Source: Phaeobacter sp. HF9A (GTDB lineage: Bacteria > Pseudomonadota > Alphaproteobacteria > Rhodobacterales > Rhodobacteraceae). From it: a stretch of DNA of 54,229 nt. Within the stretch, counting starts at the first letter, position 1, and every line of letters begins with the position of its first letter. Location: positions 1 through 54,229 of the forward strand of contig NZ_JAATOX010000014.1 of the NCBI RefSeq assembly GCF_011806385.1. The letters are read 5' to 3'. Shown here one piece after another: positions 1-7,221 of this stretch. A program made the position numbers and the translations under genes. The notes under the pieces were generated by a model that saw nothing but the letters and a program-made list of their open reading frames with translations, was not told the origin of the DNA and did no database searches.

Positions 1-269
1 AATGGATCTTGCATCGGGCCGCAGATTTTCCACCACTCCTGCGTCACCGGGTCCGCAGCGATCGCGGCGGAATCGGCATCAAAATCCTGTCCGGTGTATT
101 CCCAGTAGCTGAACATCAGCATCTCGGGTTCGCGCAGGAAGATGGAGTAATTGGTGATGTTGGATTGCCGCAGACGCGCCAGAACCTCGGGCCAGACATC
201 TTCGTGCAAACGCTTGTAAGCCGCGACATTCTCCGCGCGCAGCCCGATCACATGCCCCATTCGTTGCAT
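1..269 (-). CDS. L-rhamnose/L-fucose mutarotase family protein (partial, 3' end outside window)
   Basis: Reading the minus strand from the ATG at 269 gives a protein beginning MQRMGHVIGLRAENVAAYK, followed by HEDVWPEVL, NITNYSIFLRE, FSYWEYTGQDF and EWWKICGPMQDP. This is the pattern of the RhaM/DUF718 sugar mutarotases, which interconvert alpha and beta pyranose anomers of 6-deoxy sugars in the cytoplasm. The family is about 105-115 residues; 89 are visible and the end is cut by the window edge. A GAGGGGAG ribosome site lies just upstream of the ATG. It follows the COG3618 lactonase by 14 bases and is surely co-transcribed with it. In Campylobacter and other non-phosphorylative fucose clusters the same family supplies the anomer oxidised by the sugar dehydrogenase. 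Rhamnose versus fucose specificity cannot be read from sequence. Confidence 0.9.
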   Translation of the reverse strand, partial: MQRMGHVIGLRAENVAAYKRLHEDVWPEVLARLRQSNITNYSIFLREPEMLMFSYWEYTGQDFDADSAAIAADPVTQEWWKICGPMQDP

Positions 270-283
270 TCTCAGTTCTCCCC

Positions 284-1111
284 TCAAAGCGACAGATCGT
301 AGACGCGGATCGCAGTTTGCGAAAACAGCGCATCGCGTTCATGCGCGCTCAGGTCTCGGGCCAGGCTTTGCGCCGCAGAAAGCCAGCCCGGGTAGTCGCC
401 CGCCAGCTCCAGCACGGGCCAGTCGCTCCCCCACATCAGCCGATCAGCGCCAAAGCACTCCAGCACATGATCGAACACCGGGCGCAGTGTCTCGGCGGAC
501 CATCCGGGACCATATTCGTTGGCCAGCCCCGACAGTTTGCAGCTGATCTGCGGGTGGGCGGCAAGGCGTCGCATGCCCTCTCGCCACTTCGCACCGGGAT
601 CGCCATCCGTGAACGCGGGCTTTGCGCAGTGATCAACGATAATCGACAGTTCCGGCACCCGTTGTGCCAAGGCCGCGATCACGGGCAGATGGCGCGGCGT
701 TACCAGCGCGTCCAACCTCAGCCCGGCGCGCGCGACCTGTTTCAGCCCCGCGATCACATCATCGCGCAACACCCATTCGGTCGCGTCAATGTCCTGCAAC
801 ATCGGACGAATCCCCCGCAACAGCGGGTGCGACAGGCGCGCAAGCTGTGCGGGCACATCGGCCGTCAGGTCGATCCAGCCGACAACCCCTTTGATCAAGG
901 GGGACTCTGCGGCCAGGCCCAGCAGAAATTCGCTTTCCGCCACCGTCGGCGCCGCCTGCACGACAACGGTGCCGGTCACGCCAGCTTTCGCCGCAAGGGG
1001 GGCGAGGTCAGGGGGCAGGATATCCCGACGGATGGCCGCCACACTGTCGTTCATCCAGGAATAATCCCCGCGATTGATCCGCCAGAAATGTTGATGAGCA
1101 TCTATGATCAC
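284..1111 (-). CDS. COG3618 amidohydrolase, probable sugar-1,5-lactonase (L-fuconolactonase type)
   Basis: 275 aa. The N-terminus MIIDAHQHFW carries the metal-binding HxH (H6, H8) of the amidohydrolase TIM barrel. Further on are IVDHCAKP (a metal/substrate His) and WGSDWPV near the C-terminus (catalytic Asp), all diagnostic of the COG3618 lactonases. Family members hydrolyse sugar lactones such as L-fucono-1,5-lactone or L-rhamnono-lactone to the acid. Length is normal. It lies upstream of the mutarotase and is divergent from the aldo/keto reductase that would make its lactone substrate. A minus-strand promoter is proposed at 1146-1174. Assignment to the family is firm; the exact lactone is inferred from the neighbours. 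Confidence 0.9.
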   Translation of the reverse strand: MIIDAHQHFWRINRGDYSWMNDSVAAIRRDILPPDLAPLAAKAGVTGTVVVQAAPTVAESEFLLGLAAESPLIKGVVGWIDLTADVPAQLARLSHPLLRGIRPMLQDIDATEWVLRDDVIAGLKQVARAGLRLDALVTPRHLPVIAALAQRVPELSIIVDHCAKPAFTDGDPGAKWREGMRRLAAHPQISCKLSGLANEYGPGWSAETLRPVFDHVLECFGADRLMWGSDWPVLELAGDYPGWLSAAQSLARDLSAHERDALFSQTAIRVYDLSL

Positions 1112-1145
1112 GGTTTTTCTCTTGCATGGGAGTTGGTTCTAAATA

Positions 1146-1174
1146 ATAACAAACCAAAATATGACGACCGTCAA
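1146..1174 (-). promoter_or_regulatory. Candidate promoter/operator for the lactonase-mutarotase unit
   Basis: On the minus strand TTGACG (1174-1169) is followed after 17 bases by TGTTAT (1151-1146), about 35 bases before the lactonase ATG. The -35 is embedded in the near-palindrome TGACG-AC-CGTCA (1162-1173). Directly downstream is the decamer TAAATAATAA (1140-1149 on the plus strand), which recurs in front of the ABC permease at 3271-3280. Inference only. Confidence 0.4.
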
Positions 1175-1289
1175 TGGAAAACTCCATCCGGGTCTGGCAG
1201 GATCGAGGCGCAGAAAACGCCCGCAAACTGCCGCCAGTCCGACCGGCCTTTGATGCGAGCAGAGATTTTCGCCACAGGAGATGACAGGG

Positions 1290-2258
1290 ATGAAAACGCG
1301 ACAGATTGGCCAGACCGGCCTCAGGGTAACGGAAGTCGCCTTTGGCTGTGCCAGCATCGGCAATCTGTACCGCGCCGTCAGTGATGCTGATGTCGAGGCG
1401 GTGCTGGAGCGTGCCTGGGATGCCGGGATCCGCTACTTTGACACCGCGCCGCACTATGGGCGTGGCCTGTCGGAACAGCGGCTCAAGCCATTTCTGGCCA
1501 CGCGACCAGAGGCCAAGGTCTCTACCAAGGTTGGTCGCGTGCTCTCTCCCGCCGCTCACCCGATCCCCGAGGCCGATAGCTACGTCAACCCAGCACAAAA
1601 CGATGTGCGCTATGACTATTCCGGTGACGGCATCGAGGAAAGCCTGGAGCAAAGCTGTGATCGCCTTGGTCGATGCGGCATCGACATCGTCTATGTCCAT
1701 GACATTGGCGCATACACCCACGGCGAGGCCGGAAACAAACCTCATATGGAGGCCCTTCTTGGCTCCGGTTACGAGCGGCTGGTCCGCTTGAAAGAGCAAG
1801 GCCGCATCAAAGCCTTTGGCTTGGGCGTCAACGAATGCGAGGTCTGTCTGGACGTGATGAAACAGGCCGGCCCCATCGACGTGATTTTGCTGGCGGGCCG
1901 CCTGACGCTGCTGGATCGCTCTGCGGAAGCAGAGCTGGTGCCCGCCTGTCAGGCCGCGGGAACCAGCCTGGTGCTGGGGGGCATTTTCAATTCCGGCATT
2001 CTCGCGACCGGCCCCGTTGAGGGCGCAACCTATGACTATGGCCCCGCCCCAAAAGAGGTTCTGGACCGGGTGCGCGATCTGCAAGATCAGGCGGCGGGCT
2101 ACGGCCTCCCGCTTGCCACCGCAGCGCTGCATTTTGCGATACGCCACCCCTCGGCAGCCTCGGTCCTGCTTGGCACGGCAAAGCCGTCGTCACTGACGCG
2201 AAATCTGGATGCGCTGAGCCACCCCTTGCCAGCAGACGCCGCAGATATGTTGCGCTAA
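1290..2258 (+). CDS. Aldo/keto reductase, probable NAD(P)-dependent L-fucose (D-threo-aldose) 1-dehydrogenase
   Basis: 322 aa from the ATG at 1290. An earlier in-frame ATG at 1281 abuts the AGGAG at 1276-1280, so the second one, 9 bases from it, is the better start. The AKR tetrad is visible: D51 and Y56 (FDTAPHYG), K80 (STKVGR) and H137 (IVYVHDIG). The closest described relatives are aldose 1-dehydrogenases that oxidise L-fucose, D-arabinose or L-galactose to the lactone, and pyridoxal 4-dehydrogenases. Its position, divergent from a COG3618 lactonase and mutarotase, supports the sugar dehydrogenase role as the entry step of the pathway. It ends 12 bases before the convergent GntR gene. Confidence 0.85.
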   Translation: MKTRQIGQTGLRVTEVAFGCASIGNLYRAVSDADVEAVLERAWDAGIRYFDTAPHYGRGLSEQRLKPFLATRPEAKVSTKVGRVLSPAAHPIPEADSYVNPAQNDVRYDYSGDGIEESLEQSCDRLGRCGIDIVYVHDIGAYTHGEAGNKPHMEALLGSGYERLVRLKEQGRIKAFGLGVNECEVCLDVMKQAGPIDVILLAGRLTLLDRSAEAELVPACQAAGTSLVLGGIFNSGILATGPVEGATYDYGPAPKEVLDRVRDLQDQAAGYGLPLATAALHFAIRHPSAASVLLGTAKPSSLTRNLDALSHPLPADAADMLR

Positions 2259-2270
2259 GCGCGGCGCAGA

Positions 2271-3173
2271 TTACCCCAAGTCGTGGTGGCGCAGCGACGA
2301 CAGAAGCGTCGTCTTGGAGGTACGCAGATGGCGTTGTGCTGCGTCTCGGGCGGCCTCGCCATCGCGCGCCTCCAGCGCATCTATGATCTTCAGATGCTCG
2401 TCGATCGCGGCAGCATTGCGGCCCTTTTCCTCGGTCTTGTCCCACATGTAGTGGTAGTGAAAAATCAGCGAAATCACCTTTTGGAATTCTGCGATAAAGC
2501 GGTTTTTCACAACAGAATTGATGGTTTGATGAAAGCGCTCATCCAGTTTTGAGAACTCGTGGAAATCCGTGTCGATTGCCGCCTTCAGCGCCAGGTGGTC
2601 TTGCCGCAACTCAGCGAGTGCGTCCCAAACCGGATGATCAACGGGTGCCTCGGCGACCTGCATCACCGCATTGGATTCCAGCACGGAACGGAAATCCGAC
2701 AACTCAATTGCGTATTCCTTGGTGAAGCCAAGCAGCATCCAGCCTCCCTTCGGACGACGGCTGACCAGCCCGAAACGGCTCAAACCGGCCAGAAACTCCT
2801 TCAGGTCATATTGCGGCACATCAAAGGTACGCGACAACTCCGCCACCGAGAGCGGCGTGTTCGCCGGGACATCGAATTTCAGCACCCAACCCAAAAACCG
2901 CTGCTCCAGATCCCGCGTCGGCTGGCTGGCCTCCGGCATCGCAATGCGATCCTCGACACGCGGCCTGCGCAACAGGCGCTTTTCACGCCCTTCCCAGGAG
3001 ATAACATTCTGTTCTTTCAGACGGCTCAGGCAGCGGCGGACCACGGTTCGGCTCACGCCGACCATCTCAGCCAATTGCATTTCCGACGGGATCTCTCCCT
3101 CCAGCGGCAGGGTTTCGCAATGCATCAGAAGCTGGTTATAGGCTTCTCTGAACCTCGTATCGCTGCGCGCCAT
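2271..3173 (-). CDS. GntR-family (FCD) transcriptional regulator with an apparent second winged helix
   Basis: 300 aa. Residues 8-70 form a typical GntR winged helix (GEIPSEMQLAEMVGVSRTVVRRCLSRL). Residues about 105-148 look like another winged-helix segment (LSVAELSRTFDVPQYDLKEF, then LSRFGLVSRRPKGGW). The C-terminal part is an alpha-helical ligand domain of FCD type with a plausible D211-H215-H260-H282 metal/ligand set. Ordinary FadR-subfamily members are 220-250 aa with one DNA-binding domain, so the extra about 50 residues stand out. The gene is divergent from the sugar ABC operon and convergent with the sugar dehydrogenase, so it is the likely local repressor, sensing a pathway intermediate. 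Confidence 0.88.
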   Translation of the reverse strand: MARSDTRFREAYNQLLMHCETLPLEGEIPSEMQLAEMVGVSRTVVRRCLSRLKEQNVISWEGREKRLLRRPRVEDRIAMPEASQPTRDLEQRFLGWVLKFDVPANTPLSVAELSRTFDVPQYDLKEFLAGLSRFGLVSRRPKGGWMLLGFTKEYAIELSDFRSVLESNAVMQVAEAPVDHPVWDALAELRQDHLALKAAIDTDFHEFSKLDERFHQTINSVVKNRFIAEFQKVISLIFHYHYMWDKTEEKGRNAAAIDEHLKIIDALEARDGEAARDAAQRHLRTSKTTLLSSLRHHDLG

Positions 3174-3223
3174 CTGCTCTGCCCTTGCTGCCCCGCTACG
3201 GGGATTAAATGTATTTGTACGAA

Positions 3224-3251
3224 ATTATAAAAAACCGTTGACAAGAATCAA
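3224..3251 (-). promoter_or_regulatory. Candidate promoter of the GntR regulator gene
   Basis: Minus strand TTGATT (3251-3246), a 16-base spacer and a perfect TATAAT (3229-3224), about 50 bases ahead of the gntR ATG at 3173. It overlaps the plus-strand TTGACA at 3238-3243, so the two divergent promoters interlock and could be co-regulated by one bound repressor. Confidence 0.6.
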
Positions 3252-3280
3252 CCCCTGACCGCTTATGTATTAAATAATAA
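3238..3280 (+). promoter_or_regulatory. Candidate promoter/operator region of the sugar ABC-catabolic operon
   Basis: TTGACA at 3238-3243 is a consensus -35. The -10 is unclear: TTATGT or TATGTA begins 19-20 bases downstream. It is followed by the AT-rich decamer TAAATAATAA (3271-3280), also present before the lactonase gene at 1140-1149. Just upstream, ATTT-N5-AAAT (3213-3225) is a small inverted repeat. Any of these could be the GntR operator. Confidence 0.35.
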
Positions 3281-3304
3281 AAAGCCAAATACGCGAGGAG
3301 GCGT

Positions 3305-4339
3305 ATGTCACAAGCACTCAAACCCGCAGCGACCGGCGGCGCAAAGCCTTTTGCACAGTTGATGCCCGACGCCGCCAAGATGCATCGGCTCTCTGCCCTG
3401 TTGACACTGCTCCTGCTGATCGTCGGGTTCTCGATCGCAAGTCAGGCCTTCTTTTCGGTGAACAATGCGCTGACCGTGCTGTTGCAAACCTCGGTCATCG
3501 GGCTGTTGGGCATCGGCATGACGATGGTCATTATCACTGGCGGGATCGACCTGTCCGTGGGCTCGGTTCTGGCGCTTTCGGGTGTCGCCACCGCGATGAG
3601 CATCAAGGCCGGGTTCCCGGTGGCCCCCGCCATGGCCTTTGGCGTTGCGGTCGGCGCCGTTTGCGGTGCGATCAACGGTTTGATCGTCACCCGTCTGAAA
3701 ATCCCGCCCTTTGTCGCAACCCTTGGCATGATGCTGATGGCGCGGGGCTTAGCCCTGCAACTCACGGGTGCGGCGCCGATTTCCCGCCTGGGCGAGGCCT
3801 TTGGCCTGCTTGGAAATGGCGCGCTGTTCCGGGTGGTCGAGATGCAGGACAACGGGTTTCCCAAGGTTGTGTTTCCCGGCATTCCCTACCCCGCGATCCT
3901 GCTGCTGCTGGTGGCCATCGCCGCCGCCTATATGCTGCGCCGTCGCCAGATTGGACGCCATATCTACGCCACCGGATCGCATGAGGAGGCCGCGCGCCTG
4001 TCGGGCGTTCGTGTCGATCAGATCAAGCTCTACGCCTATGTCATGTCCGGGGCGCTCGCCGGGCTGGCCGGGAACGTGCTGATGTCGCGTCTGGTCACCG
4101 CCCAGCCCAGCGAAGGCGTGATGTATGAGCTCGACGCCATCGCGGCTGCGGTGATCGGCGGCGCGTCGCTGTCGGGCGGGGTCGGGACCGTGTCGGGCAC
4201 CATGATCGGCGCCTTTATCATCGGCATCCTGCGCAACGGGCTCAATATGGCCGGGGTATCGGCCTTTATCCAACAGATCGTCATTGGCGCCGTGGTGATT
4301 GGCGCAGTCTGGATCGACCAGATCCGCAATCGCCGCTGA
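3305..4339 (+). CDS. Sugar ABC transporter permease (RbsC/FrcC type)
   Basis: 344 aa hydrophobic protein of the ribose/xylose/fructose permease family (BPD_transp_2), normally 320-350 aa. Conserved stretches include GMTMVIITGGIDLSVGSVLA, GAINGLIVTRLKIPPFVATL and AAVIGGASLSGGVGTV near the C-terminus, typical of RbsC-like permeases. About ten membrane spans can be placed. A GAGGAG ribosome site at 3295-3300 fixes the start. It is the first gene of a plus-strand operon running to 10350; permease-first order differs from the usual rbsACB. The substrate is inferred from the downstream enzymes to be a 6-deoxy sugar or close relative. Confidence 0.92.
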   Translation: MSQALKPAATGGAKPFAQLMPDAAKMHRLSALLTLLLLIVGFSIASQAFFSVNNALTVLLQTSVIGLLGIGMTMVIITGGIDLSVGSVLALSGVATAMSIKAGFPVAPAMAFGVAVGAVCGAINGLIVTRLKIPPFVATLGMMLMARGLALQLTGAAPISRLGEAFGLLGNGALFRVVEMQDNGFPKVVFPGIPYPAILLLLVAIAAAYMLRRRQIGRHIYATGSHEEAARLSGVRVDQIKLYAYVMSGALAGLAGNVLMSRLVTAQPSEGVMYELDAIAAAVIGGASLSGGVGTVSGTMIGAFIIGILRNGLNMAGVSAFIQQIVIGAVVIGAVWIDQIRNRR

Positions 4340-4419
4340 CGTCCAGCCCCATTCGGCGACGCAGGAGGGCGCCGCCGAATATATCAAAAATACCAATATC
4401 TTAGCAGAGGAGGAATAAG

Positions 4420-5358
4420 ATGAGGTCCCTAAAACTTGGTATGTTTGCATCCGCAATCGCCCTGTCCGCCGGCATGGCGCAGGCAGGCGAGATTGCCGTC
4501 ATCGTAAAAACCACCAGCTCCAACTTCTGGCAAAACGTCAACAAGGGCGCCGAAGCCGCCATTGCGGGCCAGTCCGAGCACAGCTTCACCTTTGATGGTC
4601 CCGCAACCGAAAGCGCGGTCGCCGATCAGGTCAACATGGTGGAAAACGCCATCAACCGCGGCGTGTCCGGCATCGTTCTGGCACCATCCGACCCCGAAGC
4701 GCTCGCACCGGCGGTAAAGCGAGCCTATGAGAGCGCGATCCCGGTTGTGATCATCGACAGCGCGCTTGCTGACAGCGCCAAGGGCACCTACCAGGCGTTC
4801 CTGTCCACCGACAACTGCGCCGCTGGCGAAGAAGTCGCCAAGCGTATGATCGACGAGGCCGGCACCGAGGGCAAAGTCGCGGTGATGTCCTATGTCGCGG
4901 GTGTTGGCTCGGAAATCGGCCGGGTTGGCTGTTTCTCGGACTATCTCGCCGAGCATTCCGATCTGGAAATCGTCGGCCCCTACTACTCCCAGAGCCAAAT
5001 GGCGCTGGCCCTGAACCAGACCACCGATATTCTGGCCTCGAACCCGGATCTGGTGGGTATCTTTGGCGCCAATGAACCGACCGCCGTCGGCATGGGCCGC
5101 GCGATCATGCAGGCCGGCAAGGCCGGCCAACTGGTGGCGCTCGGCTTTGACGGCAACGAGGACTTGCAGCAATTCGTCCGCGATGGGCTGATGGCGGCCA
5201 CCGCCGTCCAGGGCTCTTTTGCGATGGGCGAGATGGGCGTCAACACCATCATCGACATCCTCAATGGCGAGAAGGTCGAATCCTTCATCAACACCGGTGT
5301 GGTGCTGGTCGATCAAGAGAACATCGACTCCGATAAAGCGCAGAACGTGCTCTATTAA
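4420..5358 (+). CDS. Periplasmic sugar-binding protein of the ABC importer (RbsB-like)
   Basis: 312 aa. A Sec signal peptide (MRSLKLGMFASAIALSAGMAQA, cleavage near A22) precedes a type I periplasmic-binding fold: AVIVKTTSSNFWQNVNKGA, VENAINRGVSGIVLAPSDP, VVIIDSAL and GFDGNEDL, as in RbsB/AlsB-type pentose and hexose binders. A GAGGAGGAAT ribosome site precedes the ATG. It lies between the permease and ATPase genes of the same operon and is followed by a strong stem-loop (5368-5396) that may raise its transcript relative to the ATPase. Confidence 0.92.
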   Translation: MRSLKLGMFASAIALSAGMAQAGEIAVIVKTTSSNFWQNVNKGAEAAIAGQSEHSFTFDGPATESAVADQVNMVENAINRGVSGIVLAPSDPEALAPAVKRAYESAIPVVIIDSALADSAKGTYQAFLSTDNCAAGEEVAKRMIDEAGTEGKVAVMSYVAGVGSEIGRVGCFSDYLAEHSDLEIVGPYYSQSQMALALNQTTDILASNPDLVGIFGANEPTAVGMGRAIMQAGKAGQLVALGFDGNEDLQQFVRDGLMAATAVQGSFAMGEMGVNTIIDILNGEKVESFINTGVVLVDQENIDSDKAQNVLY

Positions 5359-5367
5359 TTTCCTCCC

Positions 5368-5396
5368 GGAGGGGGCGCCCTGGTGGTGCCCCCTCC
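5368..5396 (+). terminator. Intercistronic stem-loop after the sugar-binding protein gene
   Basis: GGAGGGGGC (5368-5376) pairs perfectly with GCCCCCTCC (5388-5396), with an 11-base loop and no following T-run. It starts 9 bases after the binding-protein stop codon. More likely an mRNA-stabilising or attenuating hairpin than a full terminator. Confidence 0.65.
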
Positions 5397-5427
5397 CCCA
5401 AGACACTCCCCGTCAGAAAGGCAGCCC

Positions 5428-6204
5428 ATGTCGCAAACCCCTCTGGTCGAGATGATCGGCATCGAGAAACATTTTGGCGGTGTTCGCGCCGTTGATCATG
5501 TCTCGCTGGACCTTTACCCCGGCGAGGTTGTTGGCGTTCTGGGGCACAATGGCGCCGGGAAATCCTGTTTGATGCGTATTCTCGCAGGCGCCATGACACC
5601 CAACGAAGGCGAAATCCGGGTCAATGGCACTCCGGTTCGTTTTGACGATCCCAATGATGCGCGCGACGCCGGGATCGAGACGATTTATCAAACGCTGGCG
5701 CTGGCGGATCATCTTGACGCCCCCTCCAACCTATTTCTGGGACGTGAGCTGAAGACCCGCTTTGGCAACCTTGATGACGCCCGCATGCTAAAGGCCGCCC
5801 GCGAGGTGCTGGCCCGGCTCAACCCGAATTTCAAGAACCTGTCGGACCCGGTCTCTTCGCTCTCTGGCGGTCAGCGACAGGTGATTGCCATCGCCCGCGC
5901 CATCTATTTCGACACCAAAGTGCTGATCATGGACGAGCCCACCGCGGCGCTCGGCCCCTCGGAAACCGCCATGGTGGCGGATCTCATTCGCCAGTTGCAA
6001 TCCGAAGGGATCGGCATCCTGCTGGTGAGCCACGACATGCATGACGTGTTTGATCTGTGCAATCGGGTGGTGGTGATGAACAAGGGCCGCCTAGTCGGCG
6101 CCCATACCATCGAGGAAGTCAACAAGGACGACGTCCTGAGCCTGATCGTCAAGGGAGAGCTGCCCGCCGACTGGTCCGCCCGCAATCTGGAGGCGGCGCA
6201 ATGA
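5428..6204 (+). CDS. Sugar ABC transporter ATP-binding protein, single-domain
   Basis: 258 aa from the ATG at 5428; the reading frame is open further upstream but runs through the hairpin, and the segment is proline-rich and unlike the family. Walker A GHNGAGKS (39-46), signature LSGGQRQ and Walker B VLIMDEP are all present, with the switch His in LLVSHDMHD. Sugar importers of the RbsA/AraG type usually carry two fused ABC domains (about 500 aa); this one has one and so should homodimerise, as described for the fructose ATPase FrcA of rhizobia. It overlaps the next gene by ATGA. Confidence 0.92.
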   Translation: MSQTPLVEMIGIEKHFGGVRAVDHVSLDLYPGEVVGVLGHNGAGKSCLMRILAGAMTPNEGEIRVNGTPVRFDDPNDARDAGIETIYQTLALADHLDAPSNLFLGRELKTRFGNLDDARMLKAAREVLARLNPNFKNLSDPVSSLSGGQRQVIAIARAIYFDTKVLIMDEPTAALGPSETAMVADLIRQLQSEGIGILLVSHDMHDVFDLCNRVVVMNKGRLVGAHTIEEVNKDDVLSLIVKGELPADWSARNLEAAQ

Positions 6205-7211
6205 CCAGCAGCGTACAGGAGACCATGGCCTGCGGCGTCTGCTTGGAACCCGGCCGGTTCGCCATTGAATCCCGGCCAAAGCCACAAAGCGCGCCCGACG
6301 GCTGGCGACTGGTCGATATTGCCGCCATCGGCATTTGCGGAACCGACTATCATATCTTTGAGGGCAAGCATCCGTTTCTGAACTACCCCCGCGTCATCGG
6401 GCATGAGCTCTCCGGTTATCTGGCGGATGGTCCCGACAAGGGCGATCTGGTGGTTGTGAACCCCTATCTGTCCTGCGGAAAATGCCGCGCATGTCAGCGC
6501 GGCAAACCCAATTGCTGTAGCGATATCGCGGTGCTTGGCGTGCACAAGGACGGCGGCATGTGTGCCCGGATCGCCGTGCCGGAACAGAACCTCTACACGG
6601 TGGCGGGCCTGACGCCCGTACAGGCCGCGATGGTGGAGTTTCTGGCGATTGGCGCTCATGCGGTGGCGCGCTCGGACTGCGGACCGGGCGACCGGGTTTT
6701 GGTTACCGGCGCGGGCCCCATTGGCCTTGGCACCGCGCTCTTTGCCCGCCTCACCGGCGCCGATGTGCATCTGATGGACCTCAGCGCCCGGCGTCTGGCG
6801 CTTGCGTCAGAGCTGTTTGATTTCACCAAGACCCACCAGCCCGGACAGGACATCCTGCACGGGGAACTGAGCGAGGGGTTTGACGTGGTGTTTGATGCCA
6901 CCGGCAACGCCAAGGCGATCGAGGCCGGATTTCCGCTGGTGGCCCATGGCGGCACCACGGTGCTGGTGAGCGTGGTGAAAGAGACCATCACATTTACAGA
7001 TTCTGAATTCCACAAACGAGAGGCCCGCATCATCGGCAGCCGCAACGCGCTGAAGGCGGATTTTGACCGCGTTGTCCAAGCGATCCGCGACGGGCATATC
7101 CCGACCGATGCCATCGCCTCTGCCATTCTCCCCCTCGACGAACTCCCGGGCCGTTTCAGGGAATTGACCCATAGCCGCGACCACCTCATCAAGGTGCTCG
7201 TGACACCATGA
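6201..7211 (+). CDS. Zinc-dependent alcohol dehydrogenase family oxidoreductase (sugar-acid/polyol type)
   Basis: 336 aa, starting with the ATGA overlap on the ATPase stop. Medium-chain dehydrogenase features: GICGTDYHIFEG (catalytic Zn Cys), VIGHELSG (Zn His-Glu), a CGKCRACQRGKPNCC loop with four structural-Zn cysteines, and the nucleotide fold VLVTGAGPIGLGTALFA. It resembles the RspB/L-galactonate-5-dehydrogenase/threonine dehydrogenase branch. The L-fucose route does not obviously need it, since the AKR and SDR supply the two oxidations. It may act on a second sugar acid or on a C5 epimer. Family certain, substrate unknown. Confidence 0.9.
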   Translation: MTSSVQETMACGVCLEPGRFAIESRPKPQSAPDGWRLVDIAAIGICGTDYHIFEGKHPFLNYPRVIGHELSGYLADGPDKGDLVVVNPYLSCGKCRACQRGKPNCCSDIAVLGVHKDGGMCARIAVPEQNLYTVAGLTPVQAAMVEFLAIGAHAVARSDCGPGDRVLVTGAGPIGLGTALFARLTGADVHLMDLSARRLALASELFDFTKTHQPGQDILHGELSEGFDVVFDATGNAKAIEAGFPLVAHGGTTVLVSVVKETITFTDSEFHKREARIIGSRNALKADFDRVVQAIRDGHIPTDAIASAILPLDELPGRFRELTHSRDHLIKVLVTP

Positions 7212-7221
7212 AAGACCTCGC

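Noticed and set aside
1008-2147. 379-codon minus-strand frame across the lactonase start and the aldo/keto reductase
   Set aside because: It overlaps two well-supported genes and the promoter gap between them; composition is that of a complement frame.
4429-5406. 325-codon open frame on the minus strand opposite the sugar-binding protein
   Set aside because: Antisense shadow of a well-supported binding protein with a signal peptide; its His/Asp/Gly-rich composition has no domain pattern.
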